Source: Antedon mediterranea
Lineage: Eukaryota > Echinodermata > Crinoidea > Comatulida > Antedonidae
Direction: 5' to 3'
Length of the DNA: 64,000 nt
Assembly (NCBI RefSeq): GCF_964355755.1
Contig: NC_092670.1
Location: forward strand, 29,253,795 to 29,317,794
The notes beneath the pieces are model-generated. The model saw only the letters and a list, made by a program, of their open reading frames with translations, made no database searches and had not been told where the DNA came from. Shown here piece by piece: positions 9,955 through 22,640 of this stretch. Both the position numbers and the translations under genes were made by a program. The stretch's first letter is position 1. Each line of letters opens with the position of its first letter.

Positions 9955-12166
9955 TCCCCGTGAGGGAACTATTGTATAATATGGTACCATACTTACACAT
10001 TGTGAGGGAACTATTGTATAATATGGTACCATACTTACACATTGTGAGGGAACTATTGTATAATATGGTACCATACTTTACACATTGTGTGGAAACTATT
10101 GTATAATATGGTACCATACTTACACATTGTGAGGGAACTATTGTATAATATGGTACCATACTTACACATTGTGAGGGAACTATTGTATAATATGGTACCA
10201 TACTTACACATTGTGAGGGAACTATTGTATAATATGGTACCATACTTTACACATTGTGTGGAAACTATTGTATAATATGGTACCATACTTACACATTGTG
10301 AGGGAACTATTGTATAATATGGTACCATACTTACACATTGTGAGGGAACTATTGTATAATATGGTACCATACTTTACACATTGTGAGGGAACTATTGTAT
10401 AATATGGTACCATACTTTACACATTGTGAGGGAACTATTGTATAATATGGTACCATACTTTACACATTGTGTGGAAACTATTGTATAATATGGTACCATA
10501 CTTTACACATTGTGAGGGAACTATTGTATAATATGGTACCATACTTACACATTGTGAGGGAACTATTGTATAATATGGTACCATACTTTACACATTGTGT
10601 GGAAACTATTGTATAATATGGTACCATACTTACACATTGTGAGGGAACTATTGTATAATATGGTACCATACTTTACACATTGTGAGGGAACTATTGTATA
10701 ATATGGTACCATACTTTACACATTGTGTGGAAACTATTGTATAATATGGTACCATACTTACACATTGTGAGGGAACTATTGTATAATATGGTACCATACT
10801 TTACACATTGTGTGGAAACTATTGTATAATATGGTACCATACTTACACATTGTGTGGAAACTATTGTATAATATGGTACCATACTTTACACATTGTGTGG
10901 AAACTATTGTATAATATGGTACCATACTTACACATTGTGAGGGAACTATTGTATAATATGGTACCATACTTACACATTGTGAGGGAACTATTGTATAATA
11001 TGGTACCATACTTTACACATTGTGAGGGAACTATTGTATAATATGGTACCATACTTACACATTGTGAGGGAACTATTGTATAATATGGTACCATACTTTA
11101 CACATTGTGTGGAAACTATTGTATAATATGGTACCATACTTACACATTGTGAGGGAACTATTGTATAATATGGTACCATACTTACACATTGTGAGGGAAC
11201 TATTGTATAATATGGTACCTCCATACTTACACATTGTGTGGAAACTATTGTATAATATGGTACCATACTTACACATTGTGAGGGAACTATTGTATAATAT
11301 GGTACCATACTTTACACATTGTGAGGGAACTATTGTATAATATGGTACCATACTTTACACATTGTGTGGAAACTATTGTATAATATGGTACCATACTTTA
11401 CACATTGTGAGGGAACTATTGTATAATATGGTACCATACTTACACATTGTGAGGGAACTATTGTATAATATGGTACCATACTTACACATTGTGAGGGAAC
11501 TATTGTATAATATGGTACCATACTTACACATTGTGAGGGAACTATTGTATAATATGGTACCATACTTACACATTGTGAGGGAACTATTGTATAATATGGT
11601 ACCATACTTACACATTGTGTGGAAACTATTGTATAATATGGTACCATACTTTACACATTGTGTGGAAACTATTGTATAATATGGTACCATACTTACACAT
11701 TGTGAGGGAACTATTGTATAATATGGTACCATACTTACACATTGTGAGGGAACTATTGTATAATATGGTACCATACTTTACACATTGTGAGGGAACTATT
11801 GTATAATATGGTACCATACTTACACATTGTGAGGGAACTATTGTATAATATGGTACCATACTTTACACATTGTGTGGAAACTATTGTATAATATGGTACC
11901 ATACTTACACATTGTGAGGGAACTATTGTATAATATGGTACCATACTTTACACATTGTGTGGAAACTATTGTATAATATGGTACCATACTTTACACATTG
12001 TGTGGAAACTATTGTATAATATGGTACCATACTTACACATTGTGAGGGAACTATTGTATAATATGGTACCATACTTACACATTGTGAGGGAACTATTGTA
12101 TAATATGGTACCTCCATACTTACACATTGTGAGGAAACTATTGTATGGTACCATACTTACACATTG
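9955..12166. repeat. 42/43-bp satellite array, about 52 units
   Basis: The unit consists of GAGGGAACTATTGTATAATA, then the 12-bp palindrome TATGGTACCATA, then CTTACACATTGT. Two independent variants alternate along the array: GAGGGAAC or GTGGAAAC at the left, and CTTACAC or CTTTACAC at the right (hence 42 or 43 bp). Two units carry a TCC insertion after GGTACC (about 11217 and 12110). The final unit is shortened. Open frames on both strands are created only by the periodicity and are not genes. Single or degenerate units also lie at 7685 and 9462-9640, linking the satellite to the family A foldback. Confidence 0.95.
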
Positions 12167-12420
12167 TGGCCAAGCGGTTAAGACAGTGGAACCATAATAC
12201 CTTGCCATATTAACATCGTTCTAGCCACATTTAGTTCCATGGTTCTGGCGGTATAACGAGTCTTCTCAGATACTGTAAGGTCCAGTGTACACATCTGGCT
12301 CATGTGCACTTTAAAGAACACATTAACCCTAGCCACTGGCACGCACAGATACTCATCAAGAGGGGCCCTTGATTGTCAGCATAAGCTGTTTAGTTTTGTG
12401 AAACAGAAAGGGACAATTAA
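12167..12420 (+). mobile_element. tRNA-derived SINE
   Basis: Starts GTGGCCAAGCGGTTAAGACA, an A-box-bearing tRNA-like head. It continues with ATGGTTCTGGCGGTATAACG, AGTCTTCTCAGATA and TGTGCACTTTAAAGAACAC, and ends around ATCAAGAGGGGCCC. I recall this order of blocks from widespread tRNA-derived SINEs of marine animals. The B box is degenerate. It directly abuts the satellite array. Confidence 0.55.
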
Positions 12421-13805
12421 GTATGTATTGTAACTGTGAGAAAAATCAAGTTTCTTTTCTGAGAGAGAAAAAAAAAACATTAAATGGTGCTGTTTTATTA
12501 TTATTATTTAAAAAAAAAGCAAATTCTAGATGAACATTACACAGTACTAGTTTTATTTATAACATTGTTCATCAGAAAAACAGAAATCATGCCCTCATTG
12601 GATTATCATGTACTGTATGTTATAGGTCAGCCTCCTGAGGTGTTGTTAGTGTAGCAGGTTTATAGTCGAGAAATTATTGTTTATTATATGAATGAACAAA
12701 TAATTCATTTATAGTATTAAAAGTACTTTAAAAAAGCCTAACTTTGGCCTACAGTAATTTTTCACTAATGACTTTTGTTTGGTACCTTTCATATTTTTTT
12801 AACGCTGTGAAACAAGTGACTGCCAGTCTGCCAATAATTTACAGTTTATACAATTAAGTATACTATTAAGGTCTACCAAAGTTTTTAGCAAAAATGTACT
12901 CTTTACTATATAATATATTTAGAAGTCCCTGGTAAAAAAAAAAGATGAGTAGCAAGTTTTCAATCCTTGTCCAATTTCTGAAAGAATATGTTTTAGATCT
13001 ATGGTAAAACTTTGGATTGAAATGTTAAACCCAACTAATGAAAACCTATCTGAATCAAGAAGTGGTACTGTAGTAGAAAAATAGGGGAGAACATCTTTTA
13101 TGCATGATTTAAGGCTAGGCCTAGACCCAAAAAGTAGTCAATACCAAAATAGCTGTATAAAACTTGTCTCTTAACAAAAACATGAATAATGATCTAGATG
13201 CATTAATATCAGAAGGATGTTTTTTACAAGACTGACTTTATACATGATTGACCGAGGAATAAAAAAATGACCATTCTGACTCATACAGTATTACAAAAGA
13301 AATGATGAATTGTCGGATACATCAATTGTAATCTTATATGTCTCAGGCTAGAGCGTTCCACATCCTCTCCATTCACTGGAACGCATAATCAATTCTGTCA
13401 TACTTTCAAATACATTAGTAGCATCTGTAAATTTACAAATATTTTTTGTTCATTTGCAGTTTTAATGAAAAGAAATATTTTAAATTTAAACAATTTTTTT
13501 TTAAACAAAAAATAATGTTTACTCAATAAAAAGGAATTTATATCGAAACCATTCGTATAAATTGTGCTATTTTCCACCAAACCCCCAGATCTCCCCAACC
13601 CCTTGCCTTTTAAATTCCCACAGCTAGGCATCTCTTCTGTGCACATTTTGTTGTTACTTTTTATTGGTAGACTTGGCCCAACTCACTAGTTATTGTTTCT
13701 TATTGTTAATATTTGTTTAACAGTGTTTCGATTTTTGTTGAAGCTCAAGTCAAGAGTCGAGCCACACCACTGTTGGTTTTTGTAATTTATGTTTGAAAGT
13801 ATTAT
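12421..13805. other. AT-rich non-coding stretch
   Basis: No exon or repeat that I can support. Poly-A/T runs and scattered TAGGCCTA words only. Confidence 0.4.
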
Positions 13806-13809
13806 ATTG

Positions 13810-13962
13810 TAATAAATTATAAATAAATCATTTTGTTTGACAAATCCAAAAGAAATTACTCACATTCTGTGATCAAGCCATCAGCCAAGATGGCGAAAGC
13901 TAAAGAATATGAGTAATTTCTTTTGGATTTGTCAAACAAAATAATTTATTTATTATCTACAA
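13810..13962. repeat. Foldback repeat with about 50-bp arms
   Basis: ATTTTGTTTGACAAATCCAA (left, about 13831) reappears as its complement at about 13925-13944. The arms extend about 50 bases on each side with few mismatches, from ATAAATAAAT outward to GAGTAATTT inward. The spacer is about 45 bases. It has the structure of a very short foldback MITE. Confidence 0.8.
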
Positions 13963-16900
13963 TCCTACAAAATGCACTTATTCATGTAATAAATTATATT
14001 TCCTATTTTTTAGATTGAACAATAAATTTATTGTACAAATCATTACTGAAAGTAATATCAACTACCTCTTTTTATCAACTATTTGTATCAAATAATATTA
14101 AACAGATACTAACATACTATTAGATTATTAACCAGATGGATTGTATTTCACTTATAGGACCTATAGTAATGTTTACAGAGGGTGGTCAGTGTAAGTACAA
14201 CAGCTCTTATTCAAATATTGCACTAGCTGTTATGTTAATGTCAAAATAAAATGTATTACAATTCGTTTTTTTATTGTCATTCTTGTGTAAGTCTTGTCTT
14301 CTTTCTATATATTGATTTGCATGATATTTTATTATTTAGCTGGATTGCATGTGTCTGTCTTCTATTGTTTTGTATGCAAATATTCACACTACTACAGTAC
14401 AGTAGTTAAAATATGATCTCAGTGTTTATGTTTGAAATGTCATAGGTAATCATTTGACAAGAGAGGGCATGGTGGTGATATAGTTAGTAATAGATTGAGA
14501 TATTGACCTCTTTTCTATTTGTTATATTCAATGGTAAAATACCTCTGGGATGGTTGTTAAGCTGTTGATCAGGACATTAATAGCACATACTACTCTGTTT
14601 AAAATTACCATTCTGTCATTATGTTGTTTGTCTCCTGGGTACAATTAGCCAAGATTAACACTAACATAAAGCATGAATTTGGAGTAGCTTGCCTCTCACA
14701 TGATGAAATAAATGTCATAGGTCATAATGTCTATAAAAAAAGACAAAATACGGTATATTAAATCTGCTTATCTTTGAGAATAAACTACTGTACTTTCATA
14801 GTATAGAATGTCTAAGTCATTTTGTTGTAATTATTTTAAAACTATACATTTTGACCAAAATCCATTTTTCAGTTATTTTTATGTTAATGTAGTGGTAAAT
14901 TTCGAATGTTTTTTTTGCGCTATTTTTGGAAAATTATTATTATTCCTTTTTATAGTTTCAATAAATTATTATTTCAAATTTTGTAAAATGTACTTTCAAC
15001 AGCAATTTTATTAAATTTCGTCATAGTTGGAGAATTACATGTTTCACAGAATGATTGACAAGATTATAAATGCATAACATTTTATTACAATATAATAATT
15101 AATCATAATGTTGTAAAAACTAATTAATGTCAAGGTCATAGTAGTATTCTCTGAAAAATGTCATGTGTCAAATTGTAGTGTGTATTTTAATAGGCTAAAA
15201 AAAGAATTTCTGCTAAAAATGGTCAAAAAATGTCGAGTTGTTTCAAGTTTTGATCTTGATTTGACTTGACTTGAAATTTGATTTGCAAAAAAAGCTTGAT
15301 CAGTGATATTTTTCACAAATTAAGTAGGCATACTACAATTTACATTATTTGTGAATTTCTCAACAATATAACTGCAAATTTATTATTCTGTTTAAAAAAC
15401 TATGTGTGGAATGTTTAATATCCAATTTCAATAATGTCTAGTGTATTATGAATGATGCACATGTATTTAATTAAATATTAAAATCCATAATTTGTTCTAC
15501 CTGTCGTATGTTATTTTATACTAAATTTACTGTAGAATTACTATAAATTATTTTGGAGTATGTTAACAGGGGTAATTTTTAGCTGTTCAATCATAATCAT
15601 TCATCATTTCTATGCAGCCTATAACCTCTGTTGAAAATTAATCTTATTGCCAACTTTTTTCCATCCATATATCGACTACCGTAGTTTGTTTTTCTTCACA
15701 TTGGTAATTAATTATGATGTTACATTCATTTAAAGTAAAACCTTTAATTTGTACACTTGGCATGTTGCATTTTGCTATAGATGTTTAGCTGTGTAGTTGT
15801 GTATTAGTTTACACATTACAGTACCATATACTACCATTGTACTAACATTTATTTTTTAACAACAATACAACATACATATATACAACGATGAACTACGGTA
15901 TAACACGGTATTACGATTTAATGTACTGTATAACTGCAAGGTTTTTGTAGGGGTTTACCTCGGCCCGTGCAATACGCTAAAAATCAAAGACGTGTTCAAA
16001 TTTAGGGTGTTGTATAAACACAGCCTTTGAGTATTTAAAGTTATCAATGGTGAGATTTGTGTTGTGATATAATTACAACCTGTGTCAAGTTGGTATAACA
16101 CATTAATTAATTGATTATATAGGAATACAGTATTGATATCCCTCTGTTGTTATCACTACTCATGAGTAAAACAGCTGGTAGGAGACTGTATGTTTGTACA
16201 GGTCATCTATAGTTGTGTAGAGATGATGGAAAGGCATTACATTGACATCTGCTCACAGTGCTCTACCATTTATGGTGTTACCTTTATTCAAGACACACCA
16301 CAGTCATGTTTTAGTTAATGAGACATTATCAGTGAAACTATCCTCTCTACAGTAGGTGGCTTGTAGTTTGTACTTACGTGGGATAGTGCACTCATTTGCC
16401 TTCTTGGATTATACCTGATTAGGATGAGAGGATAACGAACTGACAGAGTTTTTCTTCTTTCATGTCTTGATTGAATTTTCATTTTCTTGTTTTTAATTCA
16501 ACTGTAATATCCACATGATTTGTGTCGCTGACGTAGGAGATGATAAATTCATTTTGTTTATGTAAGAAGTATATGCATTGGTTTATCATATGAAAAGGCT
16601 AAAACATTACAAGTGAAAAATTCCAGTTGAAGCAAATATATTTTGGAGATCAAAGGAGCTTAGATGCAACAGCAGACTTTCAAACATAAAATCAGTGTGT
16701 TTTAATGTTATGATCTTTTGCAAGCAGGATATATCTGTGACTGCAATCTTTCTGTTTTGTGTTGTGGATTATTCGATATTGAGGTAATAAGCTTGCAGAT
16801 ATTTTCTATGTTTCCAGACAAATTCCATCAATGATACATTTTTGGACATCTGATATTCAAGTGGATCATTATATGAAGTGATCATCACATTTTGCATCTA

Positions 16901-17273
16901 TTTCCTAGTATACTTAATCTGCCTATAACATTGTGTGATTGACATTTGTGAACAATTTTTTTTTACTTTCAAATCCATTAAAAAACACCATAATTTTTGT
17001 AAAATATTTATTTTTGTCACGTTAACAGCCAAGACCCTGAAGGAAATAAATGATTAAGAAATTCACTTTTTGAAAAAATGTGTGCAGGTGCAAAATTTAT
17101 AATACTGTAGATTGATTAATGTTTATAGTAAGTAAATCAGTAAAGCAAATCACTGAGAACTTGTTTTACCTGTATGGATAAAAAGGAATTACAGCATTTT
17201 GGCTATACTAAAAATACTGCAGTTTTATTTTCTGCTTTATATGGATTATATTATTACTCTATAATACAATATC
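13963..17273. other. Non-coding DNA upstream of the lysine-rich exon
   Basis: No coding exon found. It may contain the promoter or 5' UTR exons of the gene whose first coding exon starts at 17274, but I see no convincing promoter motif. Mostly AT-rich with TACTGTA words. Confidence 0.35.
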
Positions 17274-17706
17274 ATGGAGAAAAAAAATCAGAAGGTGAGG
17301 TCACAAGAAGCAACAGTTATTGAATATAAAAGTTCTAAGACCAATTTTCCTGAATCAAAGACCAGCAAAAGTGATGCCAGTAATGAGACAACAGTGAAGA
17401 AAGCTGAACCAAAAATGTGGTTAAAAAGAAAGGAAGTAGATAAAACACAAAAACCTGCATCAAAAAAAGGAAAACCAAAACAAGCTAAGAATATTCAACC
17501 TGTGAAAAAATATGTGAGTAAGGAAACCGGTAAACAGGACATGAAGGTTGGAAGTGGATGTGACGAAAATAAAAAGAAAGAGGAGATTGTGAAGAAAGAC
17601 GAAGAGAAGAAAGGAAAAGAAACGACCGATGATATAGTTATAGAGAATAAAGCAAGGAAGGAGCCTCTTGTTTATTTAAAACTAAAACACAAATCTGAAG
17701 ATACAG
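17274..17706 (+). CDS. First coding exon of a lysine-rich protein gene
   Basis: The ATG at 17274 follows an in-frame TAA 12 bases before it (17262-17264), so it is a plausible start. G at +4 is favourable. The exon encodes 144 residues plus one base, then a donor ACAG|GTAGGT at 17706/17707 (phase 1). The protein is highly charged and lysine-rich, with low complexity: KKAEPKMWLKRKEV, KPASKKGKPKQAK, KKKEEIVKKDEEKKGKE, ending in LVYLKLKHKSED. No signal peptide, membrane segment or catalytic motif is seen. It looks like an intrinsically disordered, possibly nuclear or cytoskeletal segment. I do not recognise the family. The phase fits exon 52647-52840 on the same strand, so I infer one gene with a 34.9-kb intron. 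Other exons in between cannot be excluded. Confidence 0.6.
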
Positions 17707-18169
17707 GTAGGTACATACCTGTACTGTATGTATATTAGCTTTTGTTTGTAGGAATGTATTTTTTAGTACAATCTTTAGAGGGCTGGCTTTGTAATGTGTT
17801 AAGCAACTACAACAATGCAATATATGTAATGTTTATTTGCATGTAAACTAGCTTACCAATACCGCAATTTGTTACCTGTTGCCAACTTTAGTACTTGGAA
17901 TGGATAAATATCATAAACATTGCAAACCATGTCAAAATGTTGTGTGCTAATCGAGTCGAATGCAGTTTTAATGATGCACTCTTGGCGTTCCATATCTGTT
18001 CGTTTGTTCGTGTCGACCCATTCATTATCAAATGGCGATATTTCTGTATTTTTTCAATCAATTGCTTGCTTGCGAGTATTATATAAGGTATGGTTTAAAG
18101 ATCTTTGGCTATGTTCGGCTTCGGGATGTTATACCACACTTAGGCCTAGGCTAGACAGAAGTGTATATT

Positions 18170-18990
18170 ATACAGATATTGCCTGTTTAGTAGTGAAATA
18201 TAAGATTTGACATCCCAAAGGGAATGATATTATGTTCGAGGGAATATATAATTCCCCAAGAACATAATATCCCGAGGGGGTGTTAAATCTTACATTTTAC
18301 GGATATGTATGTAAACAAGCTGCCTAGACACCTTACCTTGAGAAGAATAATATACAGATAATTACTAATTAATGATTCCTTGGCAATAAAATATTCACTA
18401 GCCTAGGTCGTTCATGGAGTATGGGTTGTTTAAATAATAACAGAAGAATTTCCATCAATAAGCCTACATTAATCATAATAATATTATCAGGTAGGCCGAA
18501 TAAATAATAATAATTTATTTTCTTCGAACCCAATCACCGGATGTTCAGTGCGTCGCGCGTGTACCGGTTACTACTGTGAGTATTAACAAACACAAACGGT
18601 GTTTCATCACATCTAGGGAGGACTAATAACAAATGAGGGCGCTATGTATGCATAGTTAAAATAGTTTAGTTGATTAATTTCTTCAAGCCAGTTCCGTGGC
18701 GCAGTGCAACGTTTTCTTGTGATGGAGTGACAATTTCATTGCCAGTTCAAGACCCAATAGATGACTTTTGTTTATTTATCGGCAAACGCAAAAATTACAC
18801 AGTCAATATCATCGAGTTGCTGGATTTTATATGTTTAATGACAGGGACACGATAATTACGTGAAAATTAGTTCAAAAAACATTTATTTATTCAACAATGG
18901 CATAAGATAAAATGACTCAGTCAATATCATCGTACTCGAGGATATATACTATTTACGATCCTCGCAGCGGTATTCATGTGATCTGAGAAG
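18170..18990 (+). repeat. Dispersed repeat family A, copy 2
   Basis: Plus-orientation counterpart of copy 1. In order: hairpin (18196-18298), CTGCCTAGACACCTTACC (18312), AATGATTCCTTGG, TCAATAAGCCTACATTA, GGTGTTTCATCACATCT, a tRNA-like block (18692-18760: TTCCGTGGCGCAGTGCAACG and CCAGTTCAAGACC), CAGTCAATATCATCGAG, then GTACTCGAGGATATATAC and GATCCTCGCAGCGGTA. It is uninterrupted between TTATATGTTTA and ATGACAGGG (18837/18838), the place where copy 3 carries a SINE. Confidence 0.7.
18196..18298. repeat. About 103-bp hairpin element, copy 3
   Basis: AAATATAAGATTTGACATCC with a right-hand complement (TTAAATCTTACATTT). More decayed than the copies at 9.3 and 9.7 kb. Confidence 0.7.
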
Positions 18991-19239
18991 AATCCTTTAA
19001 CCACCAGAACTGTGTTTGAGAAAACCATGACCTATGCCGATTTTATGCTATATGGGTTGGTGATATCTATAAATTATTTCGACTTTAAAATAAAAGAGAT
19101 GTTTTAATTATTTCTATTTTCGTGGGAAAGTACAGTGGCACCCCTACGTTAGGACACATCTATTAAAGGAGACACACGAACGAACAAGAAATTGTTTTTA
19201 GCACTACAGAAAACTCCTATTCAGGGAATAATAATAATA

Positions 19240-19865
19240 ATAATAATTTAAAAATACTAATAATTTAGTTATTTGTTTTAGGTATTTGTATAGCGCCAGT
19301 ATCAAATCAAAGGCATTAGATGTTAAAAAGATGCGTTTTAAGTTGTTTTTTTTAAATAGCAATGGATGGTGAATTAGTAATATGTCAAGGGAGAGAATTC
19401 CATAGAGAAGCAGCAGAGAACAAAAAAGACCTTTGTCCACAGGATTTGGTGTTTATTCTAGGAACAACCAGTAGGTTTTGATCAGCCGAAGGAAGACAAG
19501 CAAGAGGGGTGTAGGAGGGAAGAAGATCAAGAAGATAAGTAGGTTGTTTAAGAAGTAGCACTTTAAATGTTAGTAAAAAGATCTTATATTTTATACAGAA
19601 TTAAATAGGCAGCCAATAGAGGTTATATATAATAGGAGATATGTGTGAGGACCTTCTATTAAGAATGCGTGCAGCAGTGTTCTGGAGACGTTGAAGTCGA
19701 TTCATCAAAGATTTTGGTAGGGCAAAGAAAAGTGAGTTGCAATAGTCAAGGCAAGAAGCAACTGATTTATGTAGCGGTAGTATGATTTAACAGATACTTT
19801 TGAATGCAAGCAATGTTTTACGTAGATGGAAGTTAGCAGTTTTCGTAACATGACATTTTACCAAT
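19240..19865 (-). pseudogene. LINE relic: C-terminal region of a reverse-transcriptase ORF2
   Basis: The minus strand gives, with one stop, HVTKTANFHLRKTLLAF, then SVASCLDYCNSLFFALPKSL, MNRLQRLQNTAARILNRR and ISPIIYNLYWLPI. After frame slips it continues as SSDQNLLVVPRINTKSCGQR, SAASLWNSLP and KNNLKRIFLTSNAFDL. The LDYCNSL...RLQ..QN.AAR...W.P and SLWNSLP blocks are the hallmark of the segment following the reverse-transcriptase domain in CR1/L2/jockey-like LINEs. Stops and frameshifts show it is dead. The RT domain itself is missing, as expected if a 5'-truncated insertion decayed. The plus-strand sequence is non-coding. Confidence 0.8.
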
Positions 19866-21920
19866 CTTATCAAAAAAATAGTTCGGTCAAATCAGGTAAA
19901 TTATCATGAGTTGGATATGAATTTACAGACGTGGCCTTCAAAATCTTATTAATAACATTAAACAATTTTCCTTAGTTATTGGAGCATTCTTCAATGTGTT
20001 TCTAAAAATAGTCAGTCTTAACTTTTTAAGTTTCTTGTTAAATACTTTCAAACAATTTAGATATTCACACTTTGTTGTGTTCAAAGTTACAGTATACGGT
20101 AGTATTCTTGATTACATATGATTTGGGACCACACAATGCTGCTCTGTCATGCTTTGATACAGTAGCTTGCATTGTTGAATGGTTTTGGATATGTTTCATT
20201 CCTTAGGTACAACCAGGTTATGGCCCATTTATTTGTATCAGCCTGTCTAAAGTTTAATACATATTTTAAGACTAGAGGCTTTCTGCACGTTTTATACATT
20301 CATTTAAGTAAGAAATACAAATTTGTTGAAGTAAATGATAACAATTCCATAAACAATATATTATTATATTATGTAGTCAATTTCAATTAATTTTGTAAAT
20401 ACCATTTTAATTAATACTACCGATATTAAAACTATAAATCATAGTATTCAAGTTGTATCTACACAATTTGAAGATGTGATGATCTTGAAAATAAATTAGT
20501 CTTTTATCTCCTTTACTTGCATCCTCCTGTTGTATCTTTCATCAACTCATCTTTTATCCCGAAATGGACTAGCTACCACCAAAAAAAAAAAAGCAAGAGC
20601 AGAAGATAAACCAATAAAATATAAGATTTAAAAGGAAAAATGTAGAATTTAGCACAATAAGAATAATAAAATTTACATTACATGGTACAAAATGGGTCTG
20701 GTGATAGCTGAGATACCTCTTTATGTGTTTTTTTTTTAGTTTCACTAACTATTTAGCAATTCAATTCTTTTAATTAATATTATTTTTTTAGTATTTTTGA
20801 TGACTGTTTATCAATTGTCACTGCATATGAGCTAAATTACAATTTGAATGCGTAATTTGTGATAATTTGCAATTCAAGTGCAAAAGATAGACTTGTGAGT
20901 GTAAATCAATTAACATTGTCAAATTTAATGATTATGAATTCTAATGTATTCAATATTTGGTTGCATTTTTGAATATATTTTTTAATCTTAATAAATCAAA
21001 TAAATTCTCTAATCCATGGTTATTATCATATAAATATGGCTGGATTTTTTAGAGGTTTTATGATTTCAACATAACACATGGATAGACAGCAGGATGATGA
21101 TGACTGTGTTATGGCATTTACTGGCATATTGTACCACACTATTCCTCATTTTTTAATTTTAAGATGACCAACCTTTTGTAGTCGTCGTGTATAAAAGTAC
21201 AAACAATTGTTGGAGTCTTCTTATTAATACGTCGTACTACTGGGGATTTTTATCTATATTAATAGTTCAGCTTTACAAAAACATATTCTATTAATTAACA
21301 TACAATTTTTTTTTTGTCATACAATTTATAAATTGGAAAATGTATGCCAATTTAGTATAGTTTTTCAATCATTATTAAGCTAGCTTAAATAGTTTTATGT
21401 AATTGTAATACTGGTGTGACAGATGGTAATTAAGCCACATAAAAAAATATTATCCAGATGCAGGCCATTTAAGTCTTTATGTGTTTTTGCAGCGTTTAAT
21501 GATGTTGGCAAAATACATTTCTATGCTTCTGAAGATCAAAGGCTGAGTAAGGCTGAAATTTGTGAGTGATGTGGAATTAATTATAAGAAGCGTGTTCCAA
21601 AGCTCTGATTCGAAAGCAAATTGATCATAAAGCTGCTCGACTATAACCGCTTTTTATTTGTAATAATAATGAATAAAAAAGAACATTATAGAGATTTATT
21701 ATAGGAAAGAAACTGAGGCGTTGTTACTTAGTAGGCAATTCTAAAGTCATTATTTATGTTGTGATTTCTACATTTATCAGATTGGAAAGGTTAATTAGGG
21801 TTAATGTTCTTGCATCATCTGAATTCTTTTTCAGAAACTGTTATCTAATAAATGACAACATTTCTAATTAGAGCTTGTGCAATATTTATTAACTATAGCA
21901 ATCATAAACAATTACAACAA
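19866..21920. other. Intronic AT-rich stretch
   Basis: No exon found. Contains poly-A/T tracts and no repeat that I can delimit. Confidence 0.35.
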
Positions 21921-21925
21921 TACTT

Positions 21926-22640
21926 AAAGTTATATCAAATCAGACTTGAACATACCAAGAACATGTAAGTAATAGTGGTACAGTATTTATATCAAATCAG
22001 ACTTGAACATACCAAGAACATGTAAGTAATAGTGGTACAGTATTTATATCCAATCAGACTTGAACATACCAAGAACATGTATGTAGTGGTACAGTATTTA
22101 TATCCAATCAGACTTGAACATATCAAGAACATGTAAGTAGTGGTACAGTATTTATATCCAATCAGACTTGAACATACCAAGAACATGTAAGTAATAGTGG
22201 TACAGTATTTATATCCAATCAGACTTGAACATACCAAGAACATGTATGTAGTGGTACAGTATTTATATCCAATCAGACTTGAACATATCAAGAACATGTA
22301 AGTAGTGGTACAGTATTTATATCCAATCAGACTTGAACATACCAAGAACATGTAAGTAGTGGTACAGTATTTATATCCAATCAGACTTGAACATACCAAG
22401 AACATGTAAGTAGTGGTCAGTATTTATATCCAATCAGACTTTAACATACCAAGAGCTTGTAAGTAGTGGTACAGTATTTATATCCAATCAGACTTGAACA
22501 TACCAAGAACATGTAAGTAGTGGTACAGTATTTATATCCAATCAGACTTGAACATACCAAGAACATGTAAGTAGTGGTTCAGTATCTATATCCAATCAGA
22601 CTTGAACATACCATGAAAATATAAATAGTGGCAGTATTTT
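21926..22640. repeat. 54-bp minisatellite, about 13 units
   Basis: The unit is TATTTATATCCAATCAGACT, then TGAACATACCAAGAACATGT, then AAGTAGTGGTACAG. Some units carry a 3-base insertion (AAGTAATAGTGG) or lose a few bases. Because 54 is a multiple of three, a long minus-strand frame crosses the array, but it is a repeat artefact. Degenerate units continue to about 22860. Confidence 0.9.

Noticed and set aside
9932-12208. Many overlapping open frames on both strands repeating MVPYYTIV or YGTILYNS
   Set aside because: They follow the 42/43-bp satellite period, exist in several frames at once and have no conserved start or terminus. They are repeat artefacts.
21500-21660. LINE C-terminal relic on the minus strand (frame with ESELWNTLLI)
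   Set aside because: It resembles the LWNSLP motif of LINEs, but too few residues agree to call it.
21992-22405. 137-codon minus-strand frame of repeated MFLVCSSLIGYKYCTTTY
   Set aside because: A product of the 54-bp minisatellite (54 is divisible by 3), not a protein repeat gene.
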